A stretch of DNA of 64,000 nucleotides from Bacteroidota bacterium (GTDB lineage Bacteria; Bacteroidota; Bacteroidia; AKYH767-A; OLB10), in NCBI GenBank assembly GCA_016714005.1, contig JADJOA010000009.1:1-64000 (forward strand), written 5' to 3'. The position numbers and the translations under genes were made by a program. The notes under the pieces are model-generated. The model saw nothing but the letters and a program-made list of their open reading frames with translations. It was not told the DNA's origin and ran no database searches. This document shows, piece by piece, positions 7,868-16,630 of the stretch (the first letter of the stretch is position 1; the number at the start of each line of letters is the position of its first letter).

Positions 7868-8212
7868 ATGGCTCAAAACAAGAAAGACGAGTTCAGTAAA
7901 AGGGAAAACGAGTTGGCAGATTTCGCCAATGCAATCAGTCACCCGGCACGGGTAGCAATCCTTAAACAAATTGCAAACAGGGAAACCTGCATTTGTGGCG
8001 AGATTGTAGAAGTGTTACCACTTGCACAGTCAACCGTTTCGCAGCACCTCAAAGAACTTTTAAAAGCGGAACTTATCAAAGGAGAGATTGAAGGAACAAA
8101 ATCGTGTTACTGTATTAATTGGAAAACCTTTGAAAAGTTTGAAAAGACCTTCAATGAGTTTTTTACCAAAGCAAATTCAAATAATCCCGGCAAGCAGGCA
8201 AAATGTTGTTAA
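7868..8212 (+). CDS. arsR: ArsR-family metalloregulator, 114 aa
   Basis: A winged-helix repressor of the ArsR/SmtB family. The recognition helix segment is LAQSTVSQHLKELLKAELI, and upstream of it ETCICGEIVEVL holds a CxC pair in the position used for arsenite or antimonite sensing. The C-terminus ends QAKCC, two extra cysteines that may add metal ligands. It is first in the ars operon, 21 bases before the ArsI-like gene, and probably represses its own promoter at 7816-7848 until As(III) binds. Confidence 0.88.
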   Translation: MAQNKKDEFSKRENELADFANAISHPARVAILKQIANRETCICGEIVEVLPLAQSTVSQHLKELLKAELIKGEIEGTKSCYCINWKTFEKFEKTFNEFFTKANSNNPGKQAKCC

Positions 8213-8233
8213 ACAATTAAAATCAAAAAAAAA

Positions 8234-8722
8234 ATGTCAAGTCAGTTTCCAAGAATGCATGTCAGCTTATATGTAAGCGAAATCAGTAAATCAGTAGCGT
8301 TCTACACACAATTTTTCGGGCAAGAGCCCGCAAAGGTTAAACCAAATTATGCAAAGTATGTATTAGAAAGTCCTTCACTCATCATTTCGTTTGTAGAAAA
8401 TAAAGAACGCGTGCAAAACAACTTCGGGCATTTAGGTTTCCAGGTGGAAACGCTTGAAGATTTAAACATTAAACTTTGGGAAGCCAGGAAGAAAAACCTT
8501 GTTGCAAGAGAAGAAGTGGGAACTAATTGCTGCTATGCAAAGCAAGACAAGTTTTGGGTAAACGACCCGGACGGTGTGCAATGGGAAGTTTATTACTTCC
8601 ATGCCGATGCAGAGTTTAACGACCCACATTATGAATTGAGTGAAGCATCTGCATGTTGCTCACCACAAGACAAAGCCAAAGTTCAGCTTAATGAATTGAC
8701 CACAGAAAAATCTTGTAGCTAA
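8234..8722 (+). CDS. arsI: ArsI/CadI-like vicinal oxygen chelate protein, 162 aa
   Basis: A glyoxalase-fold metalloenzyme. Candidate metal ligands are H9 (RMHVSLYV), H66 (FGHLGF) and E118 (GVQWEVY), and a vicinal cysteine pair lies at 99-100 (GTNCCYAKQ). This arrangement matches ArsI, the Fe(II) dioxygenase that cleaves the C-As bond of trivalent organoarsenicals. A second CC pair near the C-terminus (ASACCSP) follows. In many genomes the family is named CadI. The neighbours arsR and arsC support an arsenic role. Confidence 0.78.
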   Translation: MSSQFPRMHVSLYVSEISKSVAFYTQFFGQEPAKVKPNYAKYVLESPSLIISFVENKERVQNNFGHLGFQVETLEDLNIKLWEARKKNLVAREEVGTNCCYAKQDKFWVNDPDGVQWEVYYFHADAEFNDPHYELSEASACCSPQDKAKVQLNELTTEKSCS

Positions 8723-8726
8723 CCGT

Positions 8727-8852
8727 ATGAAAGAGTTTATCAGGAAACATAAGAAGCCAATAGTAATTATAACTTCTATTACAGTGCTTCAATTCATTTT
8801 CGGTTTTGACCCTAAGTTTTGTATTATCAATTTAATTTGGCTAACAGTTTAA
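8727..8852 (+). CDS. 41-aa membrane peptide in the ars operon
   Basis: MKEFIRKHKKPIVIITSITV followed by a hydrophobic stretch, then GFDPKFCIINLIWLTV. One transmembrane helix is preceded by a basic N-terminus, so the C-terminal cysteine-containing tail would face out or lie in the membrane. It starts 4 bases after the ArsI-like gene and ends 10 bases before arsC, so it is probably translated from the same message. Function unknown. Confidence 0.5.
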   Translation: MKEFIRKHKKPIVIITSITVLQFIFGFDPKFCIINLIWLTV

Positions 8853-8862
8853 AAATATCTCA

Positions 8863-9283
8863 ATGACAAGAATTTTATTTCTATGCATACACAACTCTGC
8901 CCGAAGCCAAATGGCAGAAGCGTATCTGAAAAAATTTGGTGGCGAAAACTTTTTTGCCGAAAGTGCAGGACTTGAAGCGGGCAAACTCAATCCGCTTGCT
9001 GTTGAAGTGATGAAAGAAGACGGCATTGATATTTCTAACAACCGGACAAATGATGTGTTTGAGTTTTTTAAAGAAGGAAGATTATATAATTATGTTGTAA
9101 CAGTTTGTGATGAAGGCAATGCAGCAAAGTGTCCGGTCTTTCCAAGTGCACAAAAAAATCAATTGGAGTTTTGATGACCCTTCGCAGTTCGCAGGATCAC
9201 ATGAAGAAAAGCTGGCAGCTACAAGAATTGTTAGGGACAAAATCAGGGAAGCAGTTATCGGCTTGATTAAAGAGTTGAGCTAA
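8863..9283 (+). CDS. arsC: Arsenate reductase, low-molecular-weight phosphatase type (frameshifted)
   Basis: The N-terminus MTRILFLCIHNSARSQMAEA carries the P-loop CxxxxxR (C8) that attacks arsenate. VVTVCDEGNAAKCP provides the further cysteines used in the disulfide cascade of thioredoxin-linked enzymes. The frame breaks in an A7 run at about 9151-9157 and continues as INWSFDDPSQFAGSHEEKL to the stop at 9281-9283. Joined length is about 139 residues, as expected. The enzyme reduces As(V) to As(III) in the cytoplasm. No arsenite efflux pump is present in the window. Confidence 0.85.
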
Positions 9284-9295
9284 CATAAATTATAC

Positions 9296-9904
9296 ATGGA
9301 TAGATATCAGGAAACATTTGAATCGTGGAATAAAGTAGCAACGCTATACCAGGACAAGTTTATGAACCTGGACTTGTATAATGACACTTATGATTTTTTT
9401 TGTAATTCGATTACCAGTATCAATCCAAAAATATTAGAGATTGGTTGTGGACCCGGAAACATAACAAAGTATCTTTTAGCTGCCCGTCCGGACTTTAACA
9501 TTTTAGGAATTGATATTGCACCTAATATGATTTCGCTTGCAAAGAAGAATAATCCGGCAGCAAACTTTGCAGTAATGGACTGCAGGCAAATTTCTACCCT
9601 CATAACTAAATATGACGGCATAGTTTGCGGCTTTTGTTTGCCATATTTATCGCACACCGATTGTAAAATATTTATTTCGGACTGTTACAATCTGCTTAAC
9701 GCAAACGGACAATTATATATAAGCTTTGTTGAAGGCGACCCTAGTAAATCCGGCTTCCAGGTTGGGAGCAGTGGCGACAGAACATATTTTTACTTTTACA
9801 ATTTAGACGACCTTATTGAACACCTTCAAAAAAAGGATCCGTTTCCTGTTAATTCAAAAGGAAATTTGTCTGAAAATTTGTTAGAGATTTCGCCATTTTT
9901 GTAA
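9296..9904 (+). CDS. Class I SAM-dependent methyltransferase, C-terminus replaced
   Basis: Motif I is ILEIGCGPGNITKYLL, motif II is ILGIDIAP, and FAVMDCRQIS and IVCGFCLPYL follow, a standard SAM-binding Rossmann fold. It starts 12 bases after arsC and reads as the last gene of the ars operon. After YNLDDLIEHLQKK the sequence no longer looks like the family, where another 30-40 residues ending in beta strands would be expected. It instead overlaps the convergent gene by 56 bases. It lacks the conserved cysteines of ArsM, so arsenite methylation is not supported. Substrate unknown. Confidence 0.7.
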   Translation: MDRYQETFESWNKVATLYQDKFMNLDLYNDTYDFFCNSITSINPKILEIGCGPGNITKYLLAARPDFNILGIDIAPNMISLAKKNNPAANFAVMDCRQISTLITKYDGIVCGFCLPYLSHTDCKIFISDCYNLLNANGQLYISFVEGDPSKSGFQVGSSGDRTYFYFYNLDDLIEHLQKKDPFPVNSKGNLSENLLEISPFL

Positions 9905-10430
9905 GAGTAGGTAACTGTGTTAAAAAAGCACCCAATGCAATATGGTCACTAATGTAAAAGCGAGAACCAATTACAGTAAACCTAAAAGTTCCGCCTGTTG
10001 CGTTAAATTCAGCTTCATCGCTGCTGTTGTCCTCATACTTAAAAGATGATACACCAACTGCAATACCTGAATATAAATCGGTTTTGTTCTTTTTAAGCCA
10101 ATGGAAATTAAACTTAGCCGCCACATCAAAACTTTTAGCGGTGGCTATGGCATTTTTAATAGTGTCGCGCTCGGTAAAATAATTTACAATATCAAGCTGC
10201 AGCCCCACTCCTCTTCTGTTACCCGCAGCATATTGAAATGAAATAGGCAAAGAGAAGTTGGCAGCTTCGCTGTTGTCTTTTTCTTCAAAATCGGGGTTAT
10301 AGCTTTGGTATTTAAGGTAGGTAAAAGCCAAACCGGTTTCAATAATTTTATTTCCTTTTTCAAAACATTGAGCTTGTACCTGTGCACACATACATGCAAA
10401 AAGGCAAACAACAGAAATTATTTTTACCAT
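9849..10430 (-). CDS. Outer-membrane beta-barrel-like protein, C-terminus probably lost
   Basis: The start at 10430 (MVKIISVVCLFACMCAQVQA, signal peptide) is preferred over the longer frame because the upstream gene ends at 10433. The mature part alternates hydrophobic and polar residues (AANFSLPISFQYAAG, GVGLQLDIVNYF, FDVAAKFNFHWL, FRFTVIGSRFYI), typical of eight-stranded barrels of the outer membrane. A closing strand ending in an aromatic residue is missing; the tail after GAFLTQLPTL looks unrelated. It abuts the truncated methyltransferase tail to tail. Confidence 0.6.
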   Translation of the reverse strand: MVKIISVVCLFACMCAQVQAQCFEKGNKIIETGLAFTYLKYQSYNPDFEEKDNSEAANFSLPISFQYAAGNRRGVGLQLDIVNYFTERDTIKNAIATAKSFDVAAKFNFHWLKKNKTDLYSGIAVGVSSFKYEDNSSDEAEFNATGGTFRFTVIGSRFYISDHIALGAFLTQLPTLTKMAKSLTNFQTNFLLN

Positions 10431-10432
10431 AA

Positions 10433-10969
10433 TTAAAATTTTAAAGCCATGCAAACACCCATTGCGCCCGTGTTACTTACGGGGGCTGGCGACCATTGCA
10501 AACTAAGGTTATCGTCAACGTTAAACTGAAAGAGATGCGCATCTACTGTGGCATCAACAATATTGAGCACGTAAATAAGCCCGATAGAAACATAGCTTAA
10601 ATCGCGGTTGCGCCTGTAAAAATTTTTAAGCAAGCGTAAATCTTCATCCGTGTACGAATCGGCAAATTGGTCAATAGTGTTTTCATCGCCATCTAACCTA
10701 ACAGCGTAAGCCTCTTTGTATTTTTTATATTGCTTTTGGTTGTCAACAGCAAAGTAGCCCGAAACACCAAAGCCAACATATATTATTGGAATTTTCCAAT
10801 ACCTTTTATTGTAGGCCTGCCCTAAGCCCGGCAAAACTGTGCTGTAAATGGTTGCCTTGTGTGGCGAGTGTTTTAATGAAACACTGTCTGTAGTTGAAGT
10901 TTTGTTTTGCGATAAACCAAATGCAGGCAACAAAAAAAAGATAACGGCTGCTTTAAAAAGTAAATTCAT
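10433..10969 (-). CDS. DUF5683 domain protein, 178 aa
   Basis: Signal peptide MNLLFKAAVIFFLLPAFGLS, then SPHKATIYSTVLPGLGQAYNK, the family hallmark, followed by a membrane-associated hydrophobic segment (IPIIYVGFGVSGYFAV), a charged helical middle and NIVDATVDAHLFQFNV. DUF5683 proteins lie in a conserved Bacteroidota neighbourhood after parA-parB, as here, but have no established function. The gene ends 3 bases before the downstream barrel gene, so the two are probably co-transcribed. Confidence 0.8.
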   Translation of the reverse strand: MNLLFKAAVIFFLLPAFGLSQNKTSTTDSVSLKHSPHKATIYSTVLPGLGQAYNKRYWKIPIIYVGFGVSGYFAVDNQKQYKKYKEAYAVRLDGDENTIDQFADSYTDEDLRLLKNFYRRNRDLSYVSIGLIYVLNIVDATVDAHLFQFNVDDNLSLQWSPAPVSNTGAMGVCMALKF

Positions 10970-10996
10970 AAAAGTATTGAGTGATGTGAAATGCGC

Positions 10997-11890
10997 TTAT
11001 GCATCTAATGTTTCAAGCAGGCGGTTTAAATCATCGGTAGAGAAATAATGCAGCACAATTTGTCCTTTACCGTTTTTGCGCGCCTTTACTTCTACCTTGG
11101 TTTCGTACTTATCTGCAAGCCTCATTTGTATGTTTTTGTATTCAATGCCTTTTAAAAATTTTTCGCTGATAGAGGGTTGTTTTTTATGGTTCTTAGATGT
11201 ACCGCGCACCAATTCCTCAACTGCACGAACAGATAAATCGTCCTTAACTATATCATTATAAATTTTTATTTGTGCAACCGGGTCATCAACCGTAATAATG
11301 GCACGTGCATGTCCCATAGAAATTTTATTATCGCGAATGGCGGCTTGTATTTGCGGAGGCAGCTTGAGTAACCGTAAGTAGTTTGATACAGTGCTGCGGT
11401 CTTTGCCAATGCGCACAGCCAAATCTTCCTGCGCTAGTTTGCACTCATGCATAAGGCGCTTGTAGCTGATGGCAATTTCAATGGCATTTAAATTTTCGCG
11501 TTGTATGTTTTCTACCAAAGCCATTTCCAACATACTTTGGTCATTGGCAGTGCGTATGTAAGCAGGCACCGCTTTTAACCCCACTATTTGCGATGCACGA
11601 AACCTGCGCTCGCCAGATATAATCTGAAACTTATCTGTATGAACTTTACGAACTGTTATGGGTTGTATAATGCCATGCACACGAATAGAATCGGCAAGTG
11701 CCAGCAATTCTTCTTCTTTAAAATCGGTACGGGGCTGAAAAGGATTTACTTCAATATTTTGAACAGATACGGTAGCAACAGTGCCCGAAGTTTTTGAACT
11801 TAGCTCAGCAGGTGATGAAGGTATGGATGAATCCTGGGTATCAAGCAAAGCGCTTAATCCTTTGCCAAGCGCTGATTTTTTGTGATGCAT
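10997..11890 (-). CDS. parB: Chromosome partitioning protein ParB, 297 aa
   Basis: N-terminal ALGKGLSALLDTQ, the peptide that usually stimulates ParA. The CTP-binding core has IQPITVRK, ISGERRFRASQIVG and ALVENIQRENLNAIEIA, and the helix-turn-helix is DLAVRIGKDRSTVSNYLRLL. The C-terminal part provides dimerisation. ParB loads on parS near the origin and spreads as a CTP-dependent clamp. It follows parA in the same orientation and is intact. No parS-like palindrome was seen in the window. Confidence 0.93.
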   Translation of the reverse strand: MHHKKSALGKGLSALLDTQDSSIPSSPAELSSKTSGTVATVSVQNIEVNPFQPRTDFKEEELLALADSIRVHGIIQPITVRKVHTDKFQIISGERRFRASQIVGLKAVPAYIRTANDQSMLEMALVENIQRENLNAIEIAISYKRLMHECKLAQEDLAVRIGKDRSTVSNYLRLLKLPPQIQAAIRDNKISMGHARAIITVDDPVAQIKIYNDIVKDDLSVRAVEELVRGTSKNHKKQPSISEKFLKGIEYKNIQMRLADKYETKVEVKARKNGKGQIVLHYFSTDDLNRLLETLDA

Positions 11891-11955
11891 GAAATGATAT
11901 TTATTGAAACGGAAAAGTTTTGTGAAAATTGTTACGAGTATAAAACAGGAGGTAT

Positions 11956-12789
11956 TTATCCTACTTTACTCATTTTCTCAATCATTCCGGGTTTTAGTTT
12001 TTTTTCCTTTGCAGGAATTTCAGTCATGTTATTTTTCTGCAAAATCTCGCGGGCAAGGTTCAGGTAGTTAACTGCTCCTTTACTACTTGCATCGTGCATA
12101 ATAATGGTTTCGCCAAAACTTGGTGCCTCACCCAGTTTTGTATTGCGTTGTATAATGGTATCAAAAACCATTTTCTGGAAATGTGTTTTTACTTCTTCAA
12201 CAACCTGGTTTGATAAGCGTAAACGGGAATCATACATGGTTAGCAATATTCCTTCAATGGCTAACTCAGGATTTAATCTTGTTTGTACAATTTTAATGGT
12301 GTTGAGTAATTTGCCCAAACCTTCAAGAGCAAAATACTCGCACTGCACCGGAATAATTACAGAGTTGGAAGCAGTAAGCGCATTTAATGTTACCAAACCT
12401 AATGACGGTGAGCAATCAATAATGATAAATTCAAAAAGATGACCAATTTTTTCCAGCACGGCTTTCATCATGTATTCTCTTTGACTGAGATTGATCATTT
12501 CAATTTCGGCACCTACCAAATCAATGTGAGACGGAAGTAAGTAGAGATTGGGTGTTTTTGTTTCAAGAATAATATCGGTAGCCTTTACATCATTAATAAT
12601 GCATTCGTAAATGCTGGCTTTAATGGTGCGGGGGTCAAAACCAACGCCTGATGTGGAGTTTGCTTGCGGATCGGCATCAATAAGCAAGGTTTTATATTCA
12701 AGTACAGCAAGACTTGCTGCAAGGTTTATTGCTGAAGTGGTTTTACCTACACCACCTTTTTGGTTTGCTATGGAAATGATTTTTGCCAT
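11956..12789 (-). CDS. parA: Chromosome partitioning ATPase ParA (Soj), 277 aa
   Basis: The deviant Walker A KGGVGKTTSAINLAASL begins at residue 11. Walker A' is TLLIDADPQANSTSGVG and Walker B is FIIIDCSPSLG. ParA binds DNA non-specifically as an ATP dimer and moves ParB-parS complexes. It is an intact, full-length Soj-type protein with no N-terminal HTH extension, as in chromosomal rather than plasmid ParA. It is first gene of parA-parB-DUF5683-barrel, a core Bacteroidota arrangement. Confidence 0.94.
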   Translation of the reverse strand: MAKIISIANQKGGVGKTTSAINLAASLAVLEYKTLLIDADPQANSTSGVGFDPRTIKASIYECIINDVKATDIILETKTPNLYLLPSHIDLVGAEIEMINLSQREYMMKAVLEKIGHLFEFIIIDCSPSLGLVTLNALTASNSVIIPVQCEYFALEGLGKLLNTIKIVQTRLNPELAIEGILLTMYDSRLRLSNQVVEEVKTHFQKMVFDTIIQRNTKLGEAPSFGETIIMHDASSKGAVNYLNLAREILQKNNMTEIPAKEKKLKPGMIEKMSKVG

Positions 12790-12835
12790 GTTCTCGGGTT
12801 TAAAAAAAATATTCTAAATAATTTTTAATTCAATT

Positions 12836-13384
12836 TTAGTTGATGAGGGTGTAAACATCTCCACCAACTCTTTCAAACTTTACAAAGCCTTTTGATTTGC
12901 TGTAATAAGCTTTAATCACGTCCTGCTCAGGTGTAAGTTCAAACGTATCACAAACGGATACATATACATCTGACAATGGAAAACCATTTACCGTATCGTT
13001 AACAACAGACATTTGTAATGGATTAAAAGTACGCGGGTGACGACTCCAGTAAAGCTCAAGCAAAAGTCCGGCATCATTCCTCTCAACAAGTATTGATGAG
13101 CCATCATAGCTTGATGTATCAACATCCTGCAATAAAGCAGCACCGGCTCTACCATAATTATTATCGCCTTCTTCTCTGTAACCACGTGTTATTGATTCAA
13201 CTCTGTAGGTATAAATTTTTCCTGCAGGGTTTCTGAATTTAACAAGCTGGTTTTTCTCATACATTTCAACCCAATCGTAATCGGCATCTTCTAGCTCTAC
13301 GTAATTAAGTTTTTTACAACTATGTAAAGTAGAAATTAAAGATACCACAGCTCCAATGGTAAGTACTTTTAAAAATTTTGTCAT
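12836..13384 (-). CDS. Lipoprotein of unknown function, 182 aa
   Basis: The start at 13384 (MTKFLKVLTIGAVVSLISTL) gives a normal signal and a lipobox ending in HSCKK; the longer frame upstream adds an unlikely leader. The mature part is acidic with several tyrosine-rich strands (VYVSVCDTFELTPEQDVIK, GFVKFERVGGDVYTLIN). It is probably anchored in a membrane facing the periplasm. No family recognised. It stands alone between parA and the UPF0173 gene, all on the same strand. Confidence 0.65.
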   Translation of the reverse strand: MTKFLKVLTIGAVVSLISTLHSCKKLNYVELEDADYDWVEMYEKNQLVKFRNPAGKIYTYRVESITRGYREEGDNNYGRAGAALLQDVDTSSYDGSSILVERNDAGLLLELYWSRHPRTFNPLQMSVVNDTVNGFPLSDVYVSVCDTFELTPEQDVIKAYYSKSKGFVKFERVGGDVYTLIN

Positions 13385-13391
13385 TGTTATT

Positions 13392-14070
13392 TTATATGTC
13401 AATAGATTTTCCAATTTCAATCAAATGCAACTGCTTGCCTACACGGGCAAACTTTTCTTTTGCCTCGGCATGATCAATTTTTATGTATCCGAACGTATCA
13501 TAGTGCAAGCCTATTATTTTATCACACTTTACAAACTCAGATGCAATTATTGCATTATCAACTCCCATTGTAAAATTGTTGCCAATAGGAAGCAGTGCCA
13601 CGTCAATATTTTTATAATCGCCAATCAACTTCATATCGTAAGTAAGCGCAGTATCGCCACTGTAATAAATATTTCCCCAGCCCGATTCTATTAAAAAACC
13701 CATTGGGTTGCCACCATAACTGCCATCTGGTAACATACTGCTATGCACAGCATTTACACATTTTACTTTCCCAAAATCAAAGAACCAATGTCCGCCTATA
13801 TTCATAGGATGCGTTTTTTTAATCCTTTTTTTCTAACCAAGTTACAATCTCATAATTAGAAACTACAGTTGCGCCTGTATTATTGGCAATGGTAATGCAG
13901 TCGGCAATGTGATCTTCGTGACCATGAGAAACCAAAATAAAATCGCAACTAATTTTACTGATGTCGACACTCCCTGCTATTGGGTTAGGGGTAATAAACG
14001 GGTCAAATAAAATTTTCTTCTTCTCTATCTCCACCTCAAAACATGAATGACCGTAATAGGTAAACTGCAT
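13392..14070 (-). CDS. UPF0173 metal-dependent hydrolase (frameshifted)
   Basis: Starts MQFTYYGHSCFEVEIEKKKI and carries the metallo-beta-lactamase motif SHGHEDHIAD (HxHxDH). The frame breaks between runs of T at about 13815-13832 and resumes with NIGGHWFFDFG, IYYSGDTALTYDMKLIG (the aspartate after the gap) and IIGLHYDTF (final histidine). Joined length is about 226 residues, typical of the UPF0173/YtkL group, cytoplasmic hydrolases with two metals and undefined substrate. Confidence 0.85.
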
Positions 14071-14417
14071 ACTTTTTTTAACTATATCTTTGCTTTACAT
14101 TTTGGTTTCCAAAGGTAAGGAAGCCGCTCTTGTAATGGGAATAAAATTATTAACACAAGAGCACACTCATGTATTCTTGGAAATTAGTTTTCAACATAAA
14201 AAACAAGATTGTGGTAATGACTTTGATACTTTTAAAAGCTTTATTGTTGAACTTGAAATCTTAACTTGGTATTAGATAAGCTCCTTCCAATATCTTCTGT
14301 ATGTTAACTAATTAATCTGTTTAGAAAGTCAACGTTAAAGCAGAAGTATTTTCCAAAACAACAAAAGCTGCTCTGAGGCAAAAATCAGTGCAGCGTTTAG
14401 TTTTTATTAACCCCAAA
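14071..14417. other. Intergenic stretch without recognised gene
   Basis: 347 bases between the start of the UPF0173 gene and the end of the T9SS/Omp28 gene. A 61-codon open frame on the plus strand (14090-14275) has no ribosome-binding signal, family resemblance or partner, and is not called. It presumably holds the UPF0173 promoter. Confidence 0.5.
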
Positions 14418-16482
14418 TTATTTCACTATAACTATTCTCTTTACAAACGAATTCCTATGGGCATCTGTAACGGCTACATGGTAAACACCGGCATTTAAAC
14501 CAATAGTGCTAAATTCTATTTGAGCAATTCCCGCAGTTCCGGCAATTTCTCTTATTTCAACAGATTTTCCTTGCATATCAATCAACATAATTTTTAAATC
14601 TTCTGTTTCAGTTAAAGCCACATCAATTTTAATTTTATCGGTTGCAGGATTGGGGTAAATGTCAATAGCATTAATGCTTTTGCTCATTTCAAATACTCCA
14701 GTAGATGTAAGCTTTGTGAGATTTGCTGCCTGGAATACCTGGCGCGGTACACCAGTACCCGAAGCCTGTGCCCATGCAACCAACATTAAATCTCCAAACT
14801 CTTCCACTGTATGTTCAGTTGCAAGGTCAATAATATTTGCTGCCTGACCATTAGAAGGTAATCGGTAGTTGCCATTGAAGGTATAAGTTACGGAAACACT
14901 ATCCCAGGTTCCTGCACCAATATTATTAAGTGTGGTTCCATTTTGATCTGGCAATAATTTTTTCATAACCTGAAAAAACTCAGTTTCTCCATTCGTTTTA
15001 ATATTTAATGATGTTTTATTTTCTAAAATACCTGTATATAGCACAGTATTACTTGCATTAAACAGTGGTGAGTATCTGATTTTTGCCGAATAAGTTCTGG
15101 CAACAGTATCTTCAGTATATTCACCATTAAGCATGTACTGAGCAGGTATGGCACGTGCATCATTATATAATTGTAACGTAAATGAGTTTGCATTACCATC
15201 CCAACCTCCGTCATTTTCCATTCTGGGAATAGAGTTAATTCCGTAATCATACCTCTTGTCAAGAGTTTCTACAGTGGTGTATGGGTCACCAGTACCCGGA
15301 AAATCTTGTTGGTATTTTATATACACATGTTGCAATGGAGGAAGAGGATCAATAATGTTATGGAAATTAATATTACCGGGAGTACATGGTGGGCAAGTGC
15401 TACTCGTGAAAATTTCGAATAATGGAACACGTTGTTCAATTGACAATAAAATATTAAGTGTTTTACTGAATGCATCATTAGCTGTATTTTGATCAGCATT
15501 ACCGTTAGGATTTGAAGCATAACAATTGGCAATATATGCACCAGGTGCAGATGACACCCACGGGATACTGTGACTAAAACTGTAGCTAGCCAATGGTGCA
15601 ATTGAAATTCCTGTTAAAGGAGTTGTAACCACACTGCCACCGTTAATAGTGTAGTTTAAATCCAAACTATTAATAGTAGATACACCCAAATTTCTAATAA
15701 TACCAGTTATGTTATTACTGCCAACAGGAAGATAAGGCGATGTAGTAATATCTGAAACAGTTAAATCGTAAGATGCTTGTGTACCTTGAATGAATTCATA
15801 ATACTGATTGTCTATAGGCAAAAAAATTTGTTCCTGAAAGATTGTTGATATTAGGTGATCCCAATACAGAAAGTGCAGATGTTGTATTATATTGTAAACC
15901 TATTGTTACCGATTGAGTACAAGCGCCATTTCTTTGATCAACAACATAAATTTTGTTTGTTGTTTCTTCAAGAACAATACTCCAATAAACATAGCATGTA
16001 GTACCAGGAGCAGTGTAAGAAGAAAAGAAAATCCAATGCTGCCTGTTAGGAGCAGTACCAAAAGTTTTTGTGACAATTTCGTCATTAGTTCCATTGCCTG
16101 ATATACCCCAGATCATTACAGAATTATTGGGAATAGTTGCATTAGGAATAGCGGCATTTGAATATGCAGGAACAGTTACAGCAGCCAAATCAAATGTTAA
16201 AACACCAGAAGTTGAAACCTTATATTGATTGTAATTATTACCATTAAAATTAAAAGAGAACGGAATATTTGAGGTATTTGACCATCTTGGGACTACTGCA
16301 TCCCCAGTGTCAAGTCTCGCCCAGCCGGTGGTCAATCCGCCACCGTAAGGATACTCAGAATCTACGTTCAACCCTCCTGGATTTTGTCCCGGGTTGTTTG
16401 TATAAGGTAAATAATAATACTGCGCATTTACAATTGTTGCAAAGCAAATCATTAAGAATAATAGTTGTGTAGCTTTTTTCAT
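14418..16482 (-). CDS. T9SS-secreted protein with Omp28-like domain (frameshifted)
   Basis: Signal peptide MKKATQLLFLMICFATIVNA. The N-terminal part has aromatic beta-rich sequence. One break lies in the A7 run at about 15820-15830. The second frame contains an APHP/CARDB-like stretch (YTINGGSVVTTPLTGISI), then a thioredoxin-fold Omp28 segment with FEIFTSSTCPPC, and ends in a type A sorting domain (IDIYPNPATDKIKIDV to RIVIVK). Joined length is about 688 residues. Exported by Sec, then the type IX system, to the cell surface. The CPPC motif may make it a surface thiol protein. Confidence 0.8.
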
Positions 16483-16594
16483 TTGATAAGATTTTGTTTA
16501 AATTCCTTATGGAGTGGCGAATATAATATTTATTGAACACCAGTAAAGTGATTTTTCAACCCTCAATGTAAACTTTACGTCAACCATAAAATAT

Positions 16595-16602
16595 TATCTT
16601 CG
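16595..16602 (+). promoter_or_regulatory. -7 box for thrS (TATCTTCG)
   Basis: TATCTTCG fits TAnnTTTG with one change and lies 28 bases before the thrS ATG. A clear -33 TTTG is not seen at the usual distance. Confidence 0.35.
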
Positions 16603-16630
16603 CCACCCGTCTTTAAAGAAATATTTAAGA

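Noticed and set aside
10997..12840. parS site near parA-parB
   Set aside because: Searched by eye for a TGTTNCACGTGAAACA-like palindrome; only partial CACGTG matches were seen within genes.
14090..14275. 61-codon plus-strand frame in the gap after the UPF0173 gene
   Set aside because: No start signal, no similarity and no conserved neighbours.
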